Shown here: piece by piece, positions 24,533-34,435 of the stretch | How positions within the stretch are numbered: position 1 is the first letter of the stretch | How the letters are laid out: every line of letters begins with the position of its first letter | Assembly: GCA_017303355.1 (NCBI GenBank) | Contig: JAFLCU010000012.1 | Coordinates: 1 to 64,000, forward strand | DNA length: 64,000 nucleotides | Source: Caulobacterales bacterium | GTDB lineage: Bacteria > Pseudomonadota > Alphaproteobacteria > Caulobacterales > Aquidulcibacteraceae | Direction: 5' to 3' | Notes under the pieces: model-generated | What the model saw: only the letters and a program-made list of their open reading frames with translations | The model's database searches: none | Told to the model about the DNA's origin: nothing | Translations under genes and position numbers: made by a program

Positions 24533-25929
24533 TGTCAGACCTCTGGGCCGCGGAAGAAGCGGCGCGCGCCACTGGCGGAAAACTCATCAATGGCGACAAG
24601 TGGAGCGTGAACGGCGTCTCCATCGATACGCGCACGCTTGAGCCGGGCGATTTATTCGTGGCGCTCAAAGACGTGCGCGACGGCCATGACTTTCTGGCGC
24701 AGGCTTATGTCTCGGGCGCGGGCGCCGCGCTTATCTCTGACGCCAGCAAGGTTGAAGGCATGGGGCCGGCGCTGGTCGTGCCCAATGTGCTTGATGGCCT
24801 GCGCAAGCTTGGCGAGGCCGCGCGCGAACGCAGCGCCGCTAAGCGCGTCGCCGTGACGGGATCGGTCGGAAAAACCTCCACCAAGGAAGCGCTCGCGGTG
24901 TGTCTTTCCGCGAGCGGGCAAACGCATCGCAGCGTGAAGAGCTACAACAATCATTGGGGCGTGCCGCTGACGATGTCGCGCATGCCGGCCGAGAGCCGCT
25001 TCGCTGTCTTCGAGATCGGCATGAATCATCGCGGCGAGATATTGCCGCTGACGCACCTGGTGAAGCCGCACGCGGCGCTCGTTACCACGATCGCGCCGGC
25101 GCACGTCGAAAATCTGGGTTCGCTTGAAGCTGTCGCCGACGAGAAGGGCGATATTTACACGGGGCTGGAGCCAGGCGGCGCGGCCTTGGTGCCGAACGAA
25201 GCGCCGCATGCGAGCCGTTTGATTGAAGCGGCGGAGCGAAATGGCGCGAACCTCATCCGTTTCGGCCGCGAGGCCGCCTGCGAAGCACGGCTGATCAAGT
25301 TCGATATGGATGATGCCGGCTCAACCGCCGAGGCGGAAATCCTTGGCCGCTTGATCCGCTATCGCGTCGGTGTTGAAGGCGCGCATTGGGCGCTGAACTC
25401 GGTGGCCGCGTTGGCGACCGCTGATGTCGTCGGCGCCGATCTCGATGCGGCGGCACACGCGCTGGAACATCTGCGCGCGTTCGACGGGCGTGGCGTGGCG
25501 ACGCGCGTGGAAGCACCGTTTGGCCCGTTCTTGCTTGTGGACGATTCGTACAACGCCAATCCCGCATCCATGGTCGCTGCGTTTTCCACACTTGGCGCGC
25601 GTAAGCCCGCGTCGGGCGGCCGGCGCATCGCGGCGCTCGGCGACATGTTGGAACTTGGCCCGGAAGAATTAGCCTATCACGCCGGGCTTGCTTCGCCTTT
25701 GCAACAAGCGGGCGTCGATCTTGTGTTCGCGGCGGGGCCGCGCATGGCCGCGCTCATGGAGGCGCTTCCGCCCGCGCTTCGCGGCGGCTATGCCGAAACT
25801 GCGGACGCGCTGATTCCCGTGATTGCAGGATCGCTGCAGGCGGGAGACATCGTGCTCGTCAAAGGCTCGAACTCTTCAAAAATGAGCCGGGTGGTCGCAG
25901 CATTGTCGCGCCTCAATGGGGATAATTGA
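24532..25929 (+). CDS. murF: UDP-MurNAc-pentapeptide synthetase MurF
   Basis: The 465-residue Mur ligase has the P-loop [14 protein letters not shown] (about 104-117), the [14 protein letters not shown] segment and the C-terminal [11 protein letters not shown] motif specific to MurF. It adds D-Ala-D-Ala to the UDP-MurNAc tripeptide, using the product of the Ddl ligase encoded at 39905. It is joined by one-base overlaps (TGATG) to both murE and mraY. Confidence 0.96.
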   Translation: MSDLWAAEEAARATGGKLINGDKWSVNGVSIDTRTLEPGDLFVALKDVRDGHDFLAQAYVSGAGAALISDASKVEGMGPALVVPNVLDGLRKLGEAARERSAAKRVAVTGSVGKTSTKEALAVCLSASGQTHRSVKSYNNHWGVPLTMSRMPAESRFAVFEIGMNHRGEILPLTHLVKPHAALVTTIAPAHVENLGSLEAVADEKGDIYTGLEPGGAALVPNEAPHASRLIEAAERNGANLIRFGREAACEARLIKFDMDDAGSTAEAEILGRLIRYRVGVEGAHWALNSVAALATADVVGADLDAAAHALEHLRAFDGRGVATRVEAPFGPFLLVDDSYNANPASMVAAFSTLGARKPASGGRRIAALGDMLELGPEELAYHAGLASPLQQAGVDLVFAAGPRMAALMEALPPALRGGYAETADALIPVIAGSLQAGDIVLVKGSNSSKMSRVVAALSRLNGDN

Positions 25930-27074
25930 TGCTTGAGCTCTTGGGGCAGTTCGAAGAGCGCTCGCAATTCTTCAATCTCTTCAACTACATCACGTTCCGC
26001 ACCGGCGGCGCGATGTTCACGGCGATGGTCATCGCCTTCGCGATTGGCGCGCCGTTCATTGCATGGCTGCGCAAGAAGCAGGGCAAGGGCCAGCCAATCC
26101 GCGCCGACGGCCCTGAAGGCCATCTGCTCACAAAGAAGGGCACGCCGACGATGGGCGGGCTCATTATTCTGATCAGCTTGGGCGTTTCATCCCTATTGTG
26201 GGCGGATTTGCAGAACCCGTACGTGTGGGCGGTGCTGCTGGTGACGCTGGCCTTCGGCACGATCGGTTTCATCGACGATTTCGCGAAAGTCACGAAACAG
26301 CACCATGGCGGGCTCTCCGCCAAAGTGCGCTTGGCGGCGGAATTCGGCACAGCGCTCGTGGCCGCGCTCATCATGCTGGTGGCGGAATGGGTTGCGACGA
26401 CGCCAGGCCAAACGCATGACGTCATGGGCTTCTTCAATGCCTTGATGGCGGGTGAGCCGCTTACCGCCGTGGCGCTGCCGTTCGTGCAGGGCTGGGGCGT
26501 GCAGCTGCTGGGCTTTTACATCATCTTCGCGATGATCGTGATTACCGGCTTTGGCAACGCCGTGAACCTCACCGATGGCCTCGACGGCTTGGCGATCGTT
26601 CCGGTGATGATCGCCGCGGCGACGTTCGGCATGATCTGCTATCTCGTCGGCCGCGTTGATTACTCGACGTATCTCGGCATCCCCCATGTCGCGGGCGTTG
26701 GCGAGCTCTCCACGATCTTGGGTGCGCTGCTTGGCGGCTCGCTGGGCTTCCTTTGGTACAATGCGCCGCCCGCGCGCGTGTTCATGGGTGATACCGGCTC
26801 GCTGGCGCTCGGTGGTTTGCTGGGTGCGGTGGCCGTCGCCTCGAAGCATGAAATCGTGCTCGCCATCGTTGGCGGTCTGTTCGTGCTCGAAACACTTTCG
26901 GTGATGGTGCAGGTGGCTGTGTTCAAGCGTACCGGTAAGCGTGTGTTCCTGATGGCGCCGGTCCACCATCATTTCGAAAAGCTCGGCTGGCAGGAACCGA
27001 CGATCGTGATCCGCTTCTGGATCATCTCGACGATCTTCGCGTTGGCTGGTCTCGCGACACTCAAGTTGCGCTGA
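25929..27074 (+). CDS. mraY: Phospho-MurNAc-pentapeptide translocase MraY
   Basis: A 381-residue protein with ten or so membrane helices and all the family motifs: [55 protein letters not shown] and [12 protein letters not shown]. It transfers phospho-MurNAc-pentapeptide to undecaprenyl phosphate to make lipid I. The ATG at 25929 overlaps the murF stop by one base; a TTG three bases earlier is less likely. Confidence 0.97.
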   Translation: MLELLGQFEERSQFFNLFNYITFRTGGAMFTAMVIAFAIGAPFIAWLRKKQGKGQPIRADGPEGHLLTKKGTPTMGGLIILISLGVSSLLWADLQNPYVWAVLLVTLAFGTIGFIDDFAKVTKQHHGGLSAKVRLAAEFGTALVAALIMLVAEWVATTPGQTHDVMGFFNALMAGEPLTAVALPFVQGWGVQLLGFYIIFAMIVITGFGNAVNLTDGLDGLAIVPVMIAAATFGMICYLVGRVDYSTYLGIPHVAGVGELSTILGALLGGSLGFLWYNAPPARVFMGDTGSLALGGLLGAVAVASKHEIVLAIVGGLFVLETLSVMVQVAVFKRTGKRVFLMAPVHHHFEKLGWQEPTIVIRFWIISTIFALAGLATLKLR

Positions 27075-27084
27075 TGATCGCGCG

Positions 27085-27099
27085 GTAAGCTTGCGTTAA
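27085..27099 (+). promoter_or_regulatory. CtrA-like box between mraY and murD
   Basis: GTAA-N7-TTAAC matches the CtrA consensus TTAA-N7-TTAAC with one mismatch. It lies in the only sizeable gap (76 bases) between rsmH and murG, 52 bases before the murD start, where a secondary promoter could sit. CtrA is the cell-cycle master regulator in Caulobacterales. The match could arise by chance. Confidence 0.3.
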
Positions 27100-27150
27100 C
27101 CCTGCGAAGCAGCGCACACCCGCTGTCTTTCGGGGTTGGAGGCGATCGGA

Positions 27151-28575
27151 ATGATTCCGATCACGGAATTCAAAGGTCGTGACGTCGCCGTGTTTGGCTT
27201 GGCCCGCACCGGGCTTGCGGCCGCGCGTGCGCTAGTTGCCGGCGGCGCGCGCGTGCACGCGTGGGACGACAACGACGCTTCGCGGGCCAAGGCCGAAGCC
27301 GCGGGCGTGCCGGTTTCCGACATCAATAGCCGCGATTGGCGCAGCTTCGCCGCGCTGATCCTTTCGCCGGGCGTGCCGCTCACATTCCCCGAACCGCATC
27401 GCGTCGTCACGCTGGCCGAAGCGACCGGCGTGCCGGTTATGGGCGATATCGAATTGTTCGCGCGCGCCGTGAACGCGCTGCCGCCGGCGCAACGTCCGAA
27501 GCTGATCGGCGTCACCGGCACCAACGGCAAGTCGACGACATCGGCGCTGATTGCGCACATCTTAAAGGCTGCGGGCAAGGATGTGCGCTTAGGCGGCAAT
27601 ATCGGCGACGCGCTGTTGGAGCAGCCACCGCTGCACGCTGGCGCATATTACGTGATCGAGTTGAGTTCGTTCCAACTCGATCTCACGTCGAGCCTCCGCC
27701 TCGATGTCGCCGTGTGGCTCAATACGACGCCGGACCATCTCGATCGCCACGGCGACATGAACGCTTATGTGGCCGCCAAGAAGCGCATCTTCCTCAATCA
27801 AGGCGCTGGCGATTGGGCGATCATCGGCGTGGACGACGCTTATTGCGCGCGTGTGTGTACGGATTTGACGCGCGCGGGCGTGCAGCACGTGGCGCCGATT
27901 TCATCTGGCCAGGCGCTAGGGCGTGGCGTCGCGGCGCTCAATGGCAAGGTCATCGATGCGCGTTCCGGGCGCGCGGAAATTGTCGTCGACCTCGCGCAAG
28001 CGCCAGCGCTGGCTGGCAAGCACAATGCGCAAAACGCCGTCGCCGCTTTCGCCGCGACAAGCGCGCTCGGCGTCGATGCGCGCGTGATCGCGCAGGCGAT
28101 GGCGACGTTTCCTGGATTGCCGCATCGGCTAGAGCGCGTGGCGTCCATCGAAGGCGTGCGCTTCATCAATGACAGCAAGGCCACCAACGCAAATGCGGCC
28201 GCGCAAGCGCTTGCCGTCTATCCGCGCGTCTATTGGATCGCGGGCGGCGTCGCCAAGGACGGCGGCATCGATGAACTCGCGCCGTTCTTTCCGCGCATGG
28301 CCAAGGCCTATTTGATCGGCCAATCCGCCGGAGAATTTTCCGACACCTTGCGCGGCAAAGCGCCGGTGACGATGGCGGGCAATTTGGAGGCGGCGGTGAA
28401 GCTCGCCTTTAACGACGCGAAGGCGTCCGGCGAGCCGCATCCGGTCGTGTTGCTTTCGCCCGCGTGCGCTTCGTTCGATCAATTCAAAAGCTACGAAGAT
28501 CGCGGCGATCAGTTCCGCAAGTACGTGACGGCGTTGCAAGCTTCGTCGCCCGCGCGTAACGGGGGCGCTGTTTGA
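27151..28575 (+). CDS. murD: UDP-MurNAc-L-alanine:D-glutamate ligase MurD
   Basis: The 474-residue Mur ligase has an N-terminal Rossmann-like domain (DVAVFGLARTGLAAARALVAGG), the P-loop VTGTNGKSTTSALI and the ELSSFQLD and LNTTPDHLDRH motifs of MurD. It adds D-Glu to UDP-MurNAc-L-Ala. The ATG at 27151 has GGAGG 8 bases upstream; a TTG at 27136 in the same frame overlaps that site and is rejected. Confidence 0.96.
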   Translation: MIPITEFKGRDVAVFGLARTGLAAARALVAGGARVHAWDDNDASRAKAEAAGVPVSDINSRDWRSFAALILSPGVPLTFPEPHRVVTLAEATGVPVMGDIELFARAVNALPPAQRPKLIGVTGTNGKSTTSALIAHILKAAGKDVRLGGNIGDALLEQPPLHAGAYYVIELSSFQLDLTSSLRLDVAVWLNTTPDHLDRHGDMNAYVAAKKRIFLNQGAGDWAIIGVDDAYCARVCTDLTRAGVQHVAPISSGQALGRGVAALNGKVIDARSGRAEIVVDLAQAPALAGKHNAQNAVAAFAATSALGVDARVIAQAMATFPGLPHRLERVASIEGVRFINDSKATNANAAAQALAVYPRVYWIAGGVAKDGGIDELAPFFPRMAKAYLIGQSAGEFSDTLRGKAPVTMAGNLEAAVKLAFNDAKASGEPHPVVLLSPACASFDQFKSYEDRGDQFRKYVTALQASSPARNGGAV

Positions 28576-29711
28576 GCGCGCTGGCTGACCGCCTTGGCGG
28601 CGCACTCGATCGCGTTCGCACCTATGATCGGCCCTTGTTGATCACAGCGCTGGTACTGTTTGGCCTTGGCATCCTGTTCTCGATGGCGGCGAGCCCTGCG
28701 GCTACCGCGCGCATTCGCATCGATGAGGCGTTTTACTTTGCCGGCCGGCAGACAGCGTACGCGGCGCTGGGCGTCATCGTCATGATAGCGGCGGCCTCGC
28801 TTGAGCCGCGCCAGTTGCGGCGCGCGGGCACGTTGCTTGCCGCGATCTTTTGGCCTTTGTGTTTGCTCGCGGCGTGGTTTGGCCCGGAGGTGAAGGGCGC
28901 GCAGCGCTGGTTCGATCTTGGCTTTTTTTCGCTGCAGCCGTCCGAGATACTGAAGCCTGCGCTGATCATCGTCTGGGCGTGGATGCTCAGCGAAAGCATG
29001 AAGCAGCCGAAATTCCCGGGCCGCGTCATCGCTGTTGTGTTGCTCGGCCTCGTGGCGGCGGCGCTGCTGGCGCAACCTGATGTGGGCCAAACAGCGCTCC
29101 TCACCTTGTGCCTTGTGCCGTTGCTTGTGCTCTCCGGCTTGGCGTTTCGCTGGCTGATTGGCGGCGCTGTGTTCGCTGCGGGCGCCGCGTGGGCGATCTA
29201 CAAATTCTATCCGCATGCGCGCGAGCGTGTGGACACATGGCTCAACCCGGAAGGTGACGCCGCCTACCAAGTGAACCGCGCGCTCGACGCCATCGCCGCG
29301 GGCGGCGTGTTCGGGCGCGGGCCGGGCGAGGGCGTGATCAAGCGCTCATTGCCGGATGCGCACGCGGATTTCGTGTTCGCTGTCGCGGCGGAGGAGTTTG
29401 GCCTCATCGCATCCATCGGCTTGATTGCGATCTTCGGGTTCCTTGCGTTTCGCGGTTTGTCGCGCGCGAGCCGCTTGAATGAGCCGTTCGAACAATTGGC
29501 GGCGGCGGGCCTGATCACGCTTTTGGTCGCACAGGCCGCAATCCATATCGCGGTGAACTTGTCATTGCTGCCGGCCAAGGGCATGACGCTGCCGTTCATT
29601 TCGTTTGGCGGTTCTTCAATGATCGGCTCGGCGCTGGCGTTGGGGTTCTGTCTTTCCCTTCTCCGAGATCGGCCCGGCGCTTATCTCTTTGCTGGGCGCG
29701 CACGCGAATAG
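28572..29711 (+). CDS. ftsW: Septal peptidoglycan glycosyltransferase FtsW
   Basis: A 379-residue SEDS-family protein with about ten membrane helices. Family signatures include FFSLQPSEILKPALIIVWAW, LAQPDVGQTALL, the FGRGPGEGVIKRSLPDAHADFVFAVAAEEFG loop and the C-terminal LPAKGMTLPFISFGGSSM. It polymerises lipid II at the septum together with FtsI. The start is probably TTG at 28572, overlapping the murD stop as TTGA. Confidence 0.95.
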   Translation: MSALADRLGGALDRVRTYDRPLLITALVLFGLGILFSMAASPAATARIRIDEAFYFAGRQTAYAALGVIVMIAAASLEPRQLRRAGTLLAAIFWPLCLLAAWFGPEVKGAQRWFDLGFFSLQPSEILKPALIIVWAWMLSESMKQPKFPGRVIAVVLLGLVAAALLAQPDVGQTALLTLCLVPLLVLSGLAFRWLIGGAVFAAGAAWAIYKFYPHARERVDTWLNPEGDAAYQVNRALDAIAAGGVFGRGPGEGVIKRSLPDAHADFVFAVAAEEFGLIASIGLIAIFGFLAFRGLSRASRLNEPFEQLAAAGLITLLVAQAAIHIAVNLSLLPAKGMTLPFISFGGSSMIGSALALGFCLSLLRDRPGAYLFAGRARE

Positions 29712-29715
29712 TCCG

Positions 29716-30807
29716 ATGACAAAAAAGATCGTCGTCATTGCCGCAGGCGGAACCGGCGGGCATTTGTTCCCGGCGGCGGCGTTTGCCGAAGAAATGTTTC
29801 GTCGTGGCTGGCGCGTCGTGCTGATGACGGACGCGCGCGGGCGCCGTTACGCGGAAGGCTTTCCCGCCGAACGCATCGAGGATGTGTCGGCCGCCTCGCT
29901 CAGCGCTAATCCGATGACGGCGATCCCGGCGCTGTTCAAGATCATGCGCGGCGTCAACGCAGCCAAAGCACGCTTCAAGGAATTGCAGCCTTCGCTGGTT
30001 GCGGGCTTTGGCGGCTATCCGTCCTTTCCCGCGCTGATGGCCGCGCGCGCACACAAAGTGCCGATTCTCATTCACGAACAGAATTCCGTGCTGGGCCGCG
30101 TCAATCGCGCGATGGCGACAAGCGCGGAAATCGTCGCCTGCGGCTTTGAGCGTCTGGATCGGCTTCCGCCGAAAGCGGCGGAACGCAAGCGCGTCGTCGG
30201 CAACCCTGTGCGTTTGCCGATCCTCGCGGTGCGCGAGCGCCCTTACCCTGAAGCGCCGGCTGGCGGGCGCATCAATCTCTTGATCATCGGCGGCAGCCAA
30301 GGCGCGCGCGTGTTCGGCGAGGTGATCCCCGCTGGCATCGCGTTGCTGCCGGAGGCGCTGCGCGCGCGGCTCGATGTCGTGCATCAGGTGCGCGAAGAGC
30401 AGATCAAGGACGTCAAGAAGGTCTATGAGAAGGCCAGGGTAAATGCCGAGGTGGCGCCGTTCTTCACGGATATGGGCCAGCGCCTCGGCGCTGCTCATCT
30501 CGTGATCGCGCGCGCGGGCGCGTCGTCCGTGACGGAATTGCAGGTGGCTGGCCGGCCAGCCATCCTGGTGCCGTTCGCGGCCGCCGCGGACGATCACCAG
30601 ACCGCCAACGCCGAGGGGCTGACCTCCGTTGGCGCGGCCGATCTCTTCACGGAGGCGGAATTTACCGCCGGCGCGCTCGCCGCCACTTTGGAGCGGCGCC
30701 TGGCTGATCCCCATGGCCTGGCCGTCCGGGCTGCCGCCGCCCGCGCCTCGGCCAAGCCCGAGGCCGCGAAGAACTTGGCTGATCTGGCCGAAAGCGTCGC
30801 TACCTAA
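29716..30807 (+). CDS. murG: UDP-GlcNAc:lipid I N-acetylglucosaminyltransferase MurG
   Basis: The 363-residue GT28 enzyme has the N-terminal glycine loop AAGGTGGHLFPA, FGGYPSFP, HEQNSVLGRVNR and GGSQGARVF, and the C-terminal ARAGASSVTELQVAGRPAILVPFAAAADDHQ donor-binding region. It makes lipid II at the inner face of the membrane. The ATG at 29716, five bases after ftsW, begins the conserved MTKKIVVIAAGG. Confidence 0.96.
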   Translation: MTKKIVVIAAGGTGGHLFPAAAFAEEMFRRGWRVVLMTDARGRRYAEGFPAERIEDVSAASLSANPMTAIPALFKIMRGVNAAKARFKELQPSLVAGFGGYPSFPALMAARAHKVPILIHEQNSVLGRVNRAMATSAEIVACGFERLDRLPPKAAERKRVVGNPVRLPILAVRERPYPEAPAGGRINLLIIGGSQGARVFGEVIPAGIALLPEALRARLDVVHQVREEQIKDVKKVYEKARVNAEVAPFFTDMGQRLGAAHLVIARAGASSVTELQVAGRPAILVPFAAAADDHQTANAEGLTSVGAADLFTEAEFTAGALAATLERRLADPHGLAVRAAAARASAKPEAAKNLADLAESVAT

Positions 30808-30895
30808 AGAAAATTTGCGTCCCCCGCATCCAAGGGGGTGGTGAGCGGCGGTTCAGTCTCGAAAGCGCACGACAGAGCGCACGGAGGGACTGGCA

Positions 30896-31039
30896 ATGGT
30901 TGAATTGTTCCGCGATTTTTGGTGGCTGATGTTCCCTATGTTCGGGATGTTGATGGCGGTGATCCACGCCCTCAAGGACAATGCCCGCCAGGACGCGATT
31001 CTGCGTGACGCCCGCACACAATTGGAGCGCAAGCCGTGA
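30896..31039 (+). CDS. Small membrane protein (47 residues) preceding the ECF module
   Basis: A 47-codon frame: an N-terminal hydrophobic segment LFRDFWWLMFPMFGMLMAV followed by a charged amphipathic helix (HALKDNARQDAILRDARTQ). GGAGGGA lies 8-14 bases upstream of the ATG. Its FWWLMFPMFGM motif reappears at the N-terminus of the next gene (FWWLIFPVFGM), with which it overlaps (GTGA). The two look like divergent copies of one membrane module. Function unknown. Confidence 0.75.
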   Translation: MVELFRDFWWLMFPMFGMLMAVIHALKDNARQDAILRDARTQLERKP

Positions 31040-31437
31040 GCTTCACTGATCTGTTCGTCAGCTTCTGGTGGCTGATCTTCCCCGTTTTCGGCATGGGCAT
31101 GGGCTTTTGGGGCATGATCTCCAGCGAACGCCGCAGCGCGCGCGTACTGGATCTGATCAAATCCTATGTCGATCAGGGCAAGGAGCCGCCAGCCGAATTG
31201 CTGAAGCTCGCGACCAGCGATGAGGAACTCGTCGTCAATTCTCCGACAGGACGGCGTCAGAACAACGCGTGGTCTTTCGTGGTTTTCGCCGCGCTCGCGG
31301 CGGGTTTCGGCGTCGGCTATTATTTCGTGCGCGCCGAGGATTACGCGTTCGCGTTTCTCATCGTCGCTGTCGTGATGGCTGTGATGGCCGTGGGCGCCTT
31401 GTTCATCGTGCTCACCAGCCGCGCGAACGATAAGTAG
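31036..31437 (+). CDS. Membrane protein of unknown function (FWW motif)
   Basis: A 133-residue protein with an N-terminal helix (VSFWWLIFPVFGMGMGFWGM), a cytoplasmic middle section (SSERRSARVLDLIKSYVDQGKEPPAELLKL) and two C-terminal helices (about 80-128). The start is GTG at 31036, overlapping the preceding stop. It probably shares an operon with the ECF sigma factor gene 8 bases downstream and could sense or transmit an envelope signal. This is inferred from position only. Confidence 0.8.
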   Translation: MSFTDLFVSFWWLIFPVFGMGMGFWGMISSERRSARVLDLIKSYVDQGKEPPAELLKLATSDEELVVNSPTGRRQNNAWSFVVFAALAAGFGVGYYFVRAEDYAFAFLIVAVVMAVMAVGALFIVLTSRANDK

Positions 31438-31445
31438 AAAGCCCC

Positions 31446-31991
31446 ATGAACCCGGCCGAGGAAACGCGGCTGATTGGGCTTGCGCGCGGCGGCGATGCGC
31501 GTGCCTTCGGCCAATTGGTCGATGCGCACCAAGCCGCCGTCCGCGCGTTCTTGCGGCGTCTTGTCGGCACGTACGCCGACGCGGATGATCTTGCCCAGGA
31601 AGCTTTCGCGCGCACATGGGAGGTGCTGCATCGCTTTGACGGCGCGTCGAGCTTGCGTACCTTCATTTGCGGTGTTGCGTTTCAATATTGGCGGCGCGCG
31701 CGGCGTTCGACATCGCGTCGCCAGGCGCGCGAAGAGTCCTACGCGGAACTCGCCGATACCGAAACTGAAGCGCCAGCGCACACAGCCGCGCGCCTTGCGC
31801 TGCGCCGGGCGATGGACGATCTTCCCGAGGATCAGCGCGCGGTGCTCGCCCTATGTTTGGGCCAGGATTTCACCCACGCCGAGGCGGCGGAAATCCTGGG
31901 ATTGCCGCTCGGTACGGTAAAATCGCACGTGTCCCGCGGCAGGACGCGTTTGCAGGAGGCGATGGGCGTCGCGACGGAGAAGGCCCCATGA
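31446..31991 (+). CDS. ECF-family RNA polymerase sigma factor
   Basis: A 181-residue sigma factor with region 2 (ARAFGQLVDAHQAAVRAFLRRLVG...DADDLAQEAFARTWEVLHRFDG, about 15-65) and region 4 (LPEDQRAVLALCLGQDFTHAEAAEILGLPLGTVKSHVSRGRTRL, about 122-165). It lacks region 3, as is typical of ECF factors. It overlaps the next small membrane protein gene by four bases (ATGA), an arrangement common for sigma and anti-sigma pairs. Confidence 0.94.
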   Translation: MNPAEETRLIGLARGGDARAFGQLVDAHQAAVRAFLRRLVGTYADADDLAQEAFARTWEVLHRFDGASSLRTFICGVAFQYWRRARRSTSRRQAREESYAELADTETEAPAHTAARLALRRAMDDLPEDQRAVLALCLGQDFTHAEAAEILGLPLGTVKSHVSRGRTRLQEAMGVATEKAP

Positions 31992-32314
31992 GTGACGATC
32001 TCGAACTGGCGGCATTGCTGGGCGAAGCGCCAGCCGCGCCGGATCCTGTGTTTCGCTATGACGTGTTCACCAACATGGCCGAGCGGGCGCGGCGGCGCCA
32101 CGCGCGCATGCGCGCGTGGCGCATCGTGATGGGCTTTACGTTGATCGGCGCCTGTTTTCCCGCCGGCCAGTGGGCGGGGCTCACTTTGAGCAATTTTCAG
32201 CCCATGCTCGCGGTGACCGCTGTTTTGACGGCGGCAGGGGTAGTGGCGCTCTTGACCATTCGTGGCCCCGGCGTAGTGCTGGCGTATTCGCGCGCCATCC
32301 TTTCGGCGCGCTAA
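31988..32314 (+). CDS. Small two-helix membrane protein, candidate anti-sigma factor
   Basis: A 108-residue protein with a cytoplasmic N-terminus (about 1-45, DDLELAALLGEAPAAPDPVFRYDVFTNMAERARRRHARM) and two membrane helices (about 46-62 and 73-92). The four-base overlap with the sigma gene and the topology suggest a regulator that binds the sigma factor at the membrane. No zinc-binding anti-sigma motif (HxxxCxxC) is present, so this is an inference from context. Confidence 0.75.
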   Translation: MSDDLELAALLGEAPAAPDPVFRYDVFTNMAERARRRHARMRAWRIVMGFTLIGACFPAGQWAGLTLSNFQPMLAVTAVLTAAGVVALLTIRGPGVVLAYSRAILSAR

Positions 32315-32333
32315 GGGCAGGCAGGAGCGGTTG

Positions 32334-32540
32334 GTGGCGCAGAAGCGATTTTTGGTGGTCCATGTGGCGCGCACAACTGGATCATGGCTCATGCACACGT
32401 GGACGGACACGCCTGCCGAGGCGTTGAGCTTGGCCAAGGACTTGTCCAAGCAGGGAGCGCGTGACGTCCATATTCGCGACATGAACGACGACAACCTCTA
32501 TGCTCTCGATGCGTTCGAGATCGTGCACAAATTGAGTTGA
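32334..32540 (+). CDS. Small cytoplasmic protein, unknown function
   Basis: A 68-residue protein ([20 protein letters not shown]...) with an alternating hydrophobic and charged pattern suggesting one compact alpha/beta domain. It is reminiscent of short proteins that annotate as hypothetical near murC. The GTG start at 32334 has GGAG 6 bases upstream. Its stop is 11 bases before the murC ATG. Function not recognised. Confidence 0.6.
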   Translation: MAQKRFLVVHVARTTGSWLMHTWTDTPAEALSLAKDLSKQGARDVHIRDMNDDNLYALDAFEIVHKLS

Positions 32541-32551
32541 GCGCACCAGCC

Positions 32552-33967
32552 ATGCAACGTCGCGCTATTCCGTTTGACACCGGCCCCATTCATTTCGTCG
32601 GCATCGGCGGGATTGGCATGTCCGGCATCGCCGCTGTGATGAAGAACCTCGGTTACGAGGTGACCGGCTCGGACGCCAAGGACGGCGCCAATATCCAGCG
32701 GCTGCGCGCTCAAGGCATCGAAGTGCATATCGGGCACGTGGCCGAAAATGCGGCGCACGCGGGCGTCGTGGTGATTTCATCGGCGATCAAGAACGGCAAT
32801 CCGGAAGTCGATGCGGCGCGGGCGCGCGGCGCGCCGATCGTGCGCCGCGCCGAGATGCTGGCCGAGATCATGCGTTTGAAATGGACGGTCGCGATCGGCG
32901 GCACGCATGGCAAGACGACGACCACCTCGATGATCGCCGCATTGCTTGATGCGGGCGGCAAGGATCCGACCGTGATCAATGGCGGCATCATCAACGCCTA
33001 TGGTGCGAACGCGCGCATGGGCGAAGGCGAATGGATGGTGGTGGAGGCCGACGAAAGCGACGGCACGTTCACACGCCTGCGCGCGACGGCGGTGGTCGTC
33101 ACCAATATGGACCCCGAGCATCTGGATCATTACGGCGCGGCGGAGGCGATGAACGCCGCCTATCAGACGTTCGTGGAAAACATCCCATTCTACGGTTTCG
33201 CCGTGATGTGCCTCGATCATCCGCAGGTGCAGGCGCTGGCGGCGAAGGTGCGCGATCGGCGTGTGATTTCATATGGCTTCAATCCGCAAGCCGATGTGTG
33301 CGCGATGAACGTGCGCCCGTCGCGCGATGGCTCGACGTTCGATGTGGTGGCGCGCAAAAAGGGCGAGGGCCCGGGTGTTACGCTGCACGATCTCTTCCTG
33401 CCGGTGGCGGGGCGGCACAATGTGCAGAACGCGGTGGCCGCGATCGCGGTGGCGCGCGAGCTGGGCGTGACCGATAGCGGCATTCGCAATGGCTTGAAGA
33501 AATTCGCCGGCGTGAAGCGCCGCTTCACGACGACCGGCTATTGGAACGAGGTGCGCATCGTCGATGATTACGGGCATCACCCGGTCGAGATCGCGGCTGT
33601 GCTTTCCGCCGCGCGGGAGATGACGGAAGGCCGCGTGCTCGCCGTGGTGCAGCCGCACCGCTACACGCGCCTGCGCGATCTGTTCAACGAATTCTCCACC
33701 TGCTTTAACGACGCCGATATCGTCTGCGTGGCGGACGTGTATGCGGCCGGCGAGCAACCGATTGACGGCGTGAGCGCTGACGCGCTGGCGATCAGCCTGA
33801 AGAGCCACGGCCACCGCGACGCGCGCCGCATCGCGGATTTGGACAATTTGCCGGATTTCGTGCGTGCGGAAGCGAAGCCGGGCGATATCGTCGTGTGCCT
33901 GGGTGCGGGCGATATCACAGCGTTCGCGAATGCGCTACCGGCCAAGCTGGGCGCGGCGGCGGCTTAG
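32552..33967 (+). CDS. murC: UDP-MurNAc:L-alanine ligase MurC
   Basis: The 471-residue Mur ligase starts [27 protein letters not shown], a classical MurC N-terminus. It has the P-loop [13 protein letters not shown], the EADESDGTF motif and [10 protein letters not shown]. It adds L-Ala to UDP-MurNAc, the first peptide step. The ATG at 32552 is chosen over a TTG at 32537 that overlaps the preceding stop. In relatives murC follows murG directly; here about 1.7 kb separates them. Confidence 0.96.
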   Translation: MQRRAIPFDTGPIHFVGIGGIGMSGIAAVMKNLGYEVTGSDAKDGANIQRLRAQGIEVHIGHVAENAAHAGVVVISSAIKNGNPEVDAARARGAPIVRRAEMLAEIMRLKWTVAIGGTHGKTTTTSMIAALLDAGGKDPTVINGGIINAYGANARMGEGEWMVVEADESDGTFTRLRATAVVVTNMDPEHLDHYGAAEAMNAAYQTFVENIPFYGFAVMCLDHPQVQALAAKVRDRRVISYGFNPQADVCAMNVRPSRDGSTFDVVARKKGEGPGVTLHDLFLPVAGRHNVQNAVAAIAVARELGVTDSGIRNGLKKFAGVKRRFTTTGYWNEVRIVDDYGHHPVEIAAVLSAAREMTEGRVLAVVQPHRYTRLRDLFNEFSTCFNDADIVCVADVYAAGEQPIDGVSADALAISLKSHGHRDARRIADLDNLPDFVRAEAKPGDIVVCLGAGDITAFANALPAKLGAAAA

Positions 33968-33984
33968 GCGCGCGCAATACTCAA

Positions 33985-34033
33985 CCGTCATCCCGGATCG
34001 CGCTTTGCTACGGCCGGGATGACGGAGTTTTTT
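33985..34033 (+). terminator. Terminator after murC
   Basis: A perfect 12-bp stem (CCGTCATCCCGG with CCGGGATGACGG) with a 17-base loop, followed by AGTTTTTT. It begins 18 bases after the murC stop. The CGTCATCCCGG palindrome is also a common alphaproteobacterial intergenic repeat. Together they separate murC from the convergent gene at 34043. Confidence 0.85.
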
Positions 34034-34042
34034 AAGCGGCGC

Positions 34043-34354
34043 TTAGCCTTCGATCCCGGTCAGTTCAAAAGTTTGGCCGTTGAGAACGGGGTAACCCCAT
34101 TCGGAGTTGCGGCCGATGGTGGCGCTCAAGCCGCGGCCATCGACTTCGAAATAGATCGTGAAGGACTGATTGCACTGGTTCCGCAGCGTGTATGTGTAGG
34201 CGTAAGCGCTGTTCGGTGCGGCGGTCCGGCCGATATCGATGACGCAGCCCGATGTATCCAGCGTGCGATAATAATTTTGCGCAATCGCGGGCGTCGCCGC
34301 GAATGATGCGGCCGCAAGCGCCGCGACGATGGCGGCTTTCAAAAACATTCTCAT
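34043..34354 (-). CDS. Small secreted protein, unknown function
   Basis: A 103-residue protein with a signal peptide (about 1-25, ending TPAIA) and a small mature domain with two cysteines (SGCVIDIGR and LRNQCNQSF) that may form a disulfide. Strand-rich segments follow (TIYFEVDGRGLSATIG). The family was not recognised. It is convergent with murC across a terminator. Confidence 0.72.
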   Translation of the reverse strand: MRMFLKAAIVAALAAASFAATPAIAQNYYRTLDTSGCVIDIGRTAAPNSAYAYTYTLRNQCNQSFTIYFEVDGRGLSATIGRNSEWGYPVLNGQTFELTGIEG

Positions 34355-34435
34355 CGATTTCCCCGGCGTTTCATAAGCCTCGCTCTTTCAGCGTGCCAAT
34401 TTCGGCGGCGGGGGAAACCCCCACGATCCGGGGGA

